Positions 60,931-64,000 of a DNA stretch of 64,000 nt are shown here, piece after piece (positions within the stretch are counted from its first letter, which is position 1; each line of letters opens with the position of its first letter). The notes beneath the pieces were generated by a model. It did no database searches, was not told the origin of the DNA, and saw only the letters and a list, made by a program, of their open reading frames with translations. The DNA is from Bacillota bacterium (GTDB taxonomy: Bacteria > Bacillota > Clostridia > Christensenellales > Aristaeellaceae), in assembly GCA_023421395.1 (NCBI GenBank), contig JAEZTL010000017.1, positions 62,001-126,000 on the forward strand, given 5' to 3'. Position numbers and translations under genes: made by a program.

Positions 60931-61121
60931 CGCCGGAGGCGCGCCCAACCCGCCGGACGTGGCGCGCGTATTCTTTTCGTCGTTTCCCGCTCATTTTCCG
61001 CGGTCAAACATGCATGGCAGCCGAGAATATCGCGCGCGGGATACGAAAACGGCATATGCCGCCGCGAGTCCATGCCAGGCGAGGATCGGCCGCAGGCCTG
61101 CGGAAAGCGGAGAAACTCTTT

Positions 61122-61154
61122 CACCGCCTTCGCGCGGGGCGCGCGAATCAACCC
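61122..61154. repeat. CRISPR-like direct repeat, unit 1 (33 bases)
   Basis: The 33-base unit starting CACCGCCTTCGCGCGGGGCG recurs exactly at 61190-61222, separated by a 35-base spacer. The unit has a short internal dyad (CGCGC-GGG-GCGCG). No third regular copy and no cas genes are in the window. Confidence 0.75.
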
Positions 61155-61189
61155 TGTCCCGGAATATCCAGAATCGGATGATCCTTGTC

Positions 61190-61222
61190 CACCGCCTTCG
61201 CGCGGGGCGCGCGAATCAACCC
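61190..61222. repeat. CRISPR-like direct repeat, unit 2 (33 bases)
   Basis: This is identical over 33 bases to 61122-61154. A degenerate third segment (ACCGCCTCGCCCGGCGAGGC) starts at about 61244 but is out of register. Confidence 0.75.
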
Positions 61223-61389
61223 CGCGCATTGGGTGGTCGGTAGACCGCCTCGCCCGGCGAGGCCGCCGGCCCTGTTCAGCCATTGATGGCCCATCTGTCC
61301 GTTTCAACAAAACTCGTGAAAGCTTGCCGTATTGCGCACAGGCGGCGCGCTCGGCCCCGCCGGGCGCCCACAACGCGCGATGTCCATCG

Positions 61390-61653
61390 TCAACGATTCG
61401 GAACCCGGCGTCTTTCGGGCTTCCGGTCCGCCGCCCTCATCGGCTCGCCGCCGCAGCCATAGTTTTCGAATACGGCGGCGCTCTTTTTCTTGATCTTCAG
61501 GCCCTTGATCATCGCCGTAAGCCCGCAGAGGGCGTAAAGGCGGCCGCTGTTGAGGGTGGACGAGCCCGCCAGAATCACCTTGGAGCGGAACGCCTCGGCA
61601 ATGATGCCGTCCGAACAGCCCGTGTGCCCGTGCCGTCCCAGGGGGGCCGCCAT
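61390..61653 (-). pseudogene. Fragment of an FprA-type flavoprotein (flavodoxin domain)
   Basis: The translation includes SDGIIAEAFRSKVILAGSST, LNSGRLYALCGLTAMIKGLK and AAVFENYGCGGE. This matches the central flavodoxin part of A-type flavoproteins (GSPTINNG... IKGL... AAAFGSYGWSGE pattern). The metallo-beta-lactamase half that should precede it and the C-terminal end are missing, and there is no ribosome site. FprA enzymes reduce oxygen or nitric oxide in anaerobes. It is a decayed remnant. Confidence 0.7.
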
Positions 61654-61838
61654 GTGCCCTGAGCGCCTTCCGATCTCCCCGCGCGCCGCAGAGACTCGTG
61701 ATGCGCGCCCTCAATGTAACCGCTCAGCACCGCGGGCTGCGGTCACGGCGGTGCTTTGGGATTGGGAATGGCCGCTTGACTTAAGTACCGCGTGATTGAT
61801 GCCATCCCGAAGGCAAGCCCCCAGAAAGGATTGATCCT

Positions 61839-62768
61839 ATGCAAAGCGCCGGGCACGAGGCCATCCTCCCGTCCGCGCACCTTCTGGAAGTCTTTATGCC
61901 CTACCGGAAAGACGAGCCCAGAATGATCGGCGTGCTGAAGCGCGCCGTGGACATCGGCTACTACCGGGGAGTGGAGTTGGGTGTGTTCTTTGACGAGGCC
62001 TGCCGCGGCGAGGCGCGCCGAATCATCGGGCGGGAAAAGCTGAATCTGACCATCTTCATCACCCCCAACCTGAAAGAGCGGCGGCTGCTGCTGTGCGATC
62101 TGGATGCCGCCCGGCGGAGAGTGGCGGTGGACTATACCAAACAGTTGGTGGAAATGGCGGCGGAGCAGGGCTGCTCCAATCTCGGTCTGCCCAGCGGGGA
62201 CGATCCGGGCGACGCGAGGCGGGAGGAGGCCAAGGCGGCGCTCGGCGACTCAATCCATGAAATTGCCGCGCTGGGCCGCGCGCTCGGGCTCAACATCACC
62301 ATTGAGCCGCTGGACCGTTATGCGTTTAAGCGCCAGCTGATCGGGCCGATGGCCGAAACCGTGGCATGGTTTGCCCCGCTGCACCGGGAGAATCCCAACT
62401 TCTTCATCCATTGGGACAGCGCGCACGAGGCGCTGGGCGGCATCGATCTGATGGAATCCATCGATCTGGCGTCTCCGTACATCGCTCAGTTCCATCTTTG
62501 CAACGCGATTCTGGATCCCGCCCATCCCTGCTTCGGCGATCTTCATATGGACGTGGGCGCCGCGCCGGATTATGCCACCGAGGGTTTTCTGACCCCGGAG
62601 GCGGGCGCGGCGATCCTGAAAAGGGTGGCATCACACAAAAAGCCCGCGGGCGTCCGGGAAATCTATGCGTCCGTAGAGGTGCTGGGCCATCCGGGGGACG
62701 ATCTCTGGCGCAAGGAGAAGAACAGCCGGGAATTTCTTCGGAAGTGCTTTGAAATCTCGGGCCTTTGA
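61839..62768 (+). CDS. Sugar phosphate isomerase/epimerase-like TIM-barrel protein
   Basis: This 309-residue protein has the xylose-isomerase-like TIM-barrel pattern: EVFMPYRKDEP, GYYRGVELGVF, NITIEPLDRYAF (metal-binding Glu), FIHWDSAHEAL (Asp and His), IAQFHLCNAIL and a late IYASVEVLG. These enzymes isomerise or epimerise sugars or cleave related polyols, using a divalent metal. The start has AGAAAGGA upstream. It overlaps the open frame of the next gene. Position beside the uronate cluster suggests a sugar-acid substrate, which is inference. Confidence 0.85.
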   Translation: MQSAGHEAILPSAHLLEVFMPYRKDEPRMIGVLKRAVDIGYYRGVELGVFFDEACRGEARRIIGREKLNLTIFITPNLKERRLLLCDLDAARRRVAVDYTKQLVEMAAEQGCSNLGLPSGDDPGDARREEAKAALGDSIHEIAALGRALGLNITIEPLDRYAFKRQLIGPMAETVAWFAPLHRENPNFFIHWDSAHEALGGIDLMESIDLASPYIAQFHLCNAILDPAHPCFGDLHMDVGAAPDYATEGFLTPEAGAAILKRVASHKKPAGVREIYASVEVLGHPGDDLWRKEKNSREFLRKCFEISGL

Positions 62769-62781
62769 ACGGAGGATGGCG

Positions 62782-63825
62782 ATGGTTTTTGTCAAGGAAA
62801 AGCTCTGCGATGTGCCCGCTTGCTACGCGGTGAACGCGATCATCCGGGACGGCGCGCTATACTGCGTTGTCGCGTCGGACGACCGCGGGCCCTGCCACCT
62901 TGTCGACGCCAAGACACGCGAAAAGCATACGCTCTGGGCGGCGGAGGGCGGCACGATGTCCATCGTCCCCCTGCCGGGGCGAAACGGCGAATTCCTGATC
63001 TCGCAGAAATTCCTGCCGGTGTTTCAATCCCTCGGTGCGCAGATCATGCGCGCCTATCCGGAGGAAAACGGCGGCTGGCGGCATACGCTCTGGCTGAAGC
63101 TCCCCTACGTGCACCGGTTTGACCTTCTGCACCGCGGGAACCAGCGCTATTTCCTCGGCTGCATTCTGAGCGATACCGATCAGCCTGCGGCGGACCTGAG
63201 CGCGCCCGGCAGCCTCGTCGCCTCCCCCATCGATCCGGATTTCAACCCGCCGGAGGCGCTGAAGACGATCGCCGCCGGCATGACAAGAAACCACGGCTAC
63301 TGGAAAATTGACAAAGGCGCGTATTCCGCCGCGCTGACCTCGTGCGACGAAGGCGTCTTTTACGTGGAACCGCCGGAATATGAATCAGGCGCGTGGAAGA
63401 TCGAAAAAATCCTGGATGTGCCCGCTTCCGACATCGCGCTTTGCGACATCGACGGGGACGGCGAGGAGGAGCTGGCCGCCATCGAGCCTTTCCACGGCAA
63501 CCATTTCCGCGTGTACAGAAAAACCGGGCAGGGTTACGAGAAAATCTACGAATACCCCAGGGAGATCGCATTTGCGCATGTGGTCTGGGGCGGCGAACTG
63601 CTGGGGGAACCGGTTTTTTTGGGCGGCTGCCGTCGGATGGACCAGGATTTCTTCCTGCTGCGCTGGGAAAATGGCCGGATCGCGGAACAGATGATCGAGA
63701 CCGGCGCAGGCCCAAGCAACATCGCGCCGTTTGCGTGGCAGGGGCGGCAATACATCCTGTCGGCCAACCATGGGCTGGACGAAGCCGCCCTCTATTCCGT
63801 CGGGCGAACGGATCGAATGGCATAG
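62782..63825 (+). CDS. FG-GAP/VCBS-like beta-propeller protein, unknown function
   Basis: This 347-residue soluble protein has no signal peptide. It contains one clear calcium-loop-like repeat DIDGDGEEELAAIEPFHGNHFRVYR, and repeated YxFxxxxLW/WK blocks suggest a beta-propeller. The start at 62782 has GGAGG 6 bases ahead; ATG 62776 is too close to that site. It begins 13 bases after the TIM-barrel gene and is probably co-transcribed with it. I do not recognise a specific family; a lyase- or sugar-binding-like propeller is possible. Confidence 0.75.
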   Translation: MVFVKEKLCDVPACYAVNAIIRDGALYCVVASDDRGPCHLVDAKTREKHTLWAAEGGTMSIVPLPGRNGEFLISQKFLPVFQSLGAQIMRAYPEENGGWRHTLWLKLPYVHRFDLLHRGNQRYFLGCILSDTDQPAADLSAPGSLVASPIDPDFNPPEALKTIAAGMTRNHGYWKIDKGAYSAALTSCDEGVFYVEPPEYESGAWKIEKILDVPASDIALCDIDGDGEEELAAIEPFHGNHFRVYRKTGQGYEKIYEYPREIAFAHVVWGGELLGEPVFLGGCRRMDQDFFLLRWENGRIAEQMIETGAGPSNIAPFAWQGRQYILSANHGLDEAALYSVGRTDRMA

Positions 63826-63927
63826 CGTTTACAAGCGGTCGCGGGCCGTCCTCCGTTTGTCCTCCGCCGCGCGATGAAATTCCCGAAGCCGCTCCGCCGC
63901 GCGGGCGGCGGCGCTCTCCGGATTCGC

Positions 63928-64000
63928 TCATGCGCTGAAGCCGCCGCGCTCCGCGCCGCATCGGACGCCATAGAACGGCCCCATACCCTTGCGCGCGCCC
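63928..64000 (-). CDS. C-terminal end of an unidentified protein (runs off the window)
   Basis: On the minus strand one frame reads GARKGMGPFYGVRCGAERGG before FSA and a stop at 63928-63930. Third codon positions are mostly G or C, as in real genes here, and it would be convergent with the preceding gene. Too short to name; a non-coding reading is possible. Confidence 0.35.
   Translation of the reverse strand, partial: GARKGMGPFYGVRCGAERGGFSA

Larger units (their letters stand above)
60931..61838. other. 908 bases without an intact gene
   Basis: This stretch holds a CRISPR-like direct repeat pair (61122-61222) and a flavoprotein gene fragment (61390-61653). A TTGACT box at 61776-61781 lies ahead of the next gene, but no good -10 box follows it. 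No other gene with a ribosome site and ordered codon use was seen. It looks like decayed DNA. Confidence 0.6.

Overview
The window is high-GC DNA with Clostridia-type gene content: YesM/YesN two-component systems, LplB/YtcP-type sugar importers, a radical-SAM anaerobic sulfatase maturase, FAD_oxidored-family flavoproteins and strong GGAGG ribosome binding sites. It looks like a GC-rich, probably gut-dwelling, strictly anaerobic Firmicute. No rRNA, tRNA or phage genes were seen, so the placement rests on gene content only.

Layout. (1) 1-6084 is copper homeostasis: copA, a hypothetical protein, a CopZ-like chaperone and the start of a response regulator, with a divergent HxlR-type regulator and a metal-binding/TauE/cupredoxin fusion. 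(2) 6471-13342 is a TauABC-like importer operon (binding protein, two permeases, two different ATPases) ending in a cytoplasmic sulfatase, with a LacI-type regulator and palindromic operators. (3) 13623-19051 holds the anaerobic sulfatase-maturating enzyme, a LysR regulator divergent from a two-gene chromate transporter, a small Cys-rich protein and a GH32 fructosidase. (4) 19237-25868 is a sugar ABC importer (binding protein, two permeases) with its own YesM/YesN pair. (5) 26179-36754 is a co-directional block: sulfatase, RbsABC-like importer, sulfatase, then a second promoter and YesN, a sensor-less frameshifted YesM and an RbsA-derived pseudo-ATPase. (6) 36948-52588 has five FAD-dependent oxidoreductases around an LplB/YtcP importer and a third YesM/YesN pair, plus a cyclase-family hydrolase next to zwf (52611-54125). 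(7) 54126-54697 is an inverted pair of repeat copies. (8) 54698-60930 is uronate catabolism: TRAP transporter, kdgF, kduD, kduI and an IclR regulator. (9) 60931-61838 is decayed DNA with a CRISPR-like repeat pair and a flavoprotein fragment, followed by a TIM-barrel isomerase, an FG-GAP-like protein and the edge of another gene.

How it fits together. The window looks like a catabolic island for modified (sulfated, uronic and probably oxidised) sugars. Importers bring in small substrates. Sulfatases without signal peptides would remove sulfate inside the cell after activation by the maturase, and flavoproteins, dehydrogenases and isomerases would process the products. The points most worth a second look are the pseudo-ATPase tied to a sensor-less kinase, the complementary degeneracy of the two TauB-like ATPases, the GC-rich hairpin behind each of the five binding-protein genes, the LacI operators, and the five-flavoprotein cluster.
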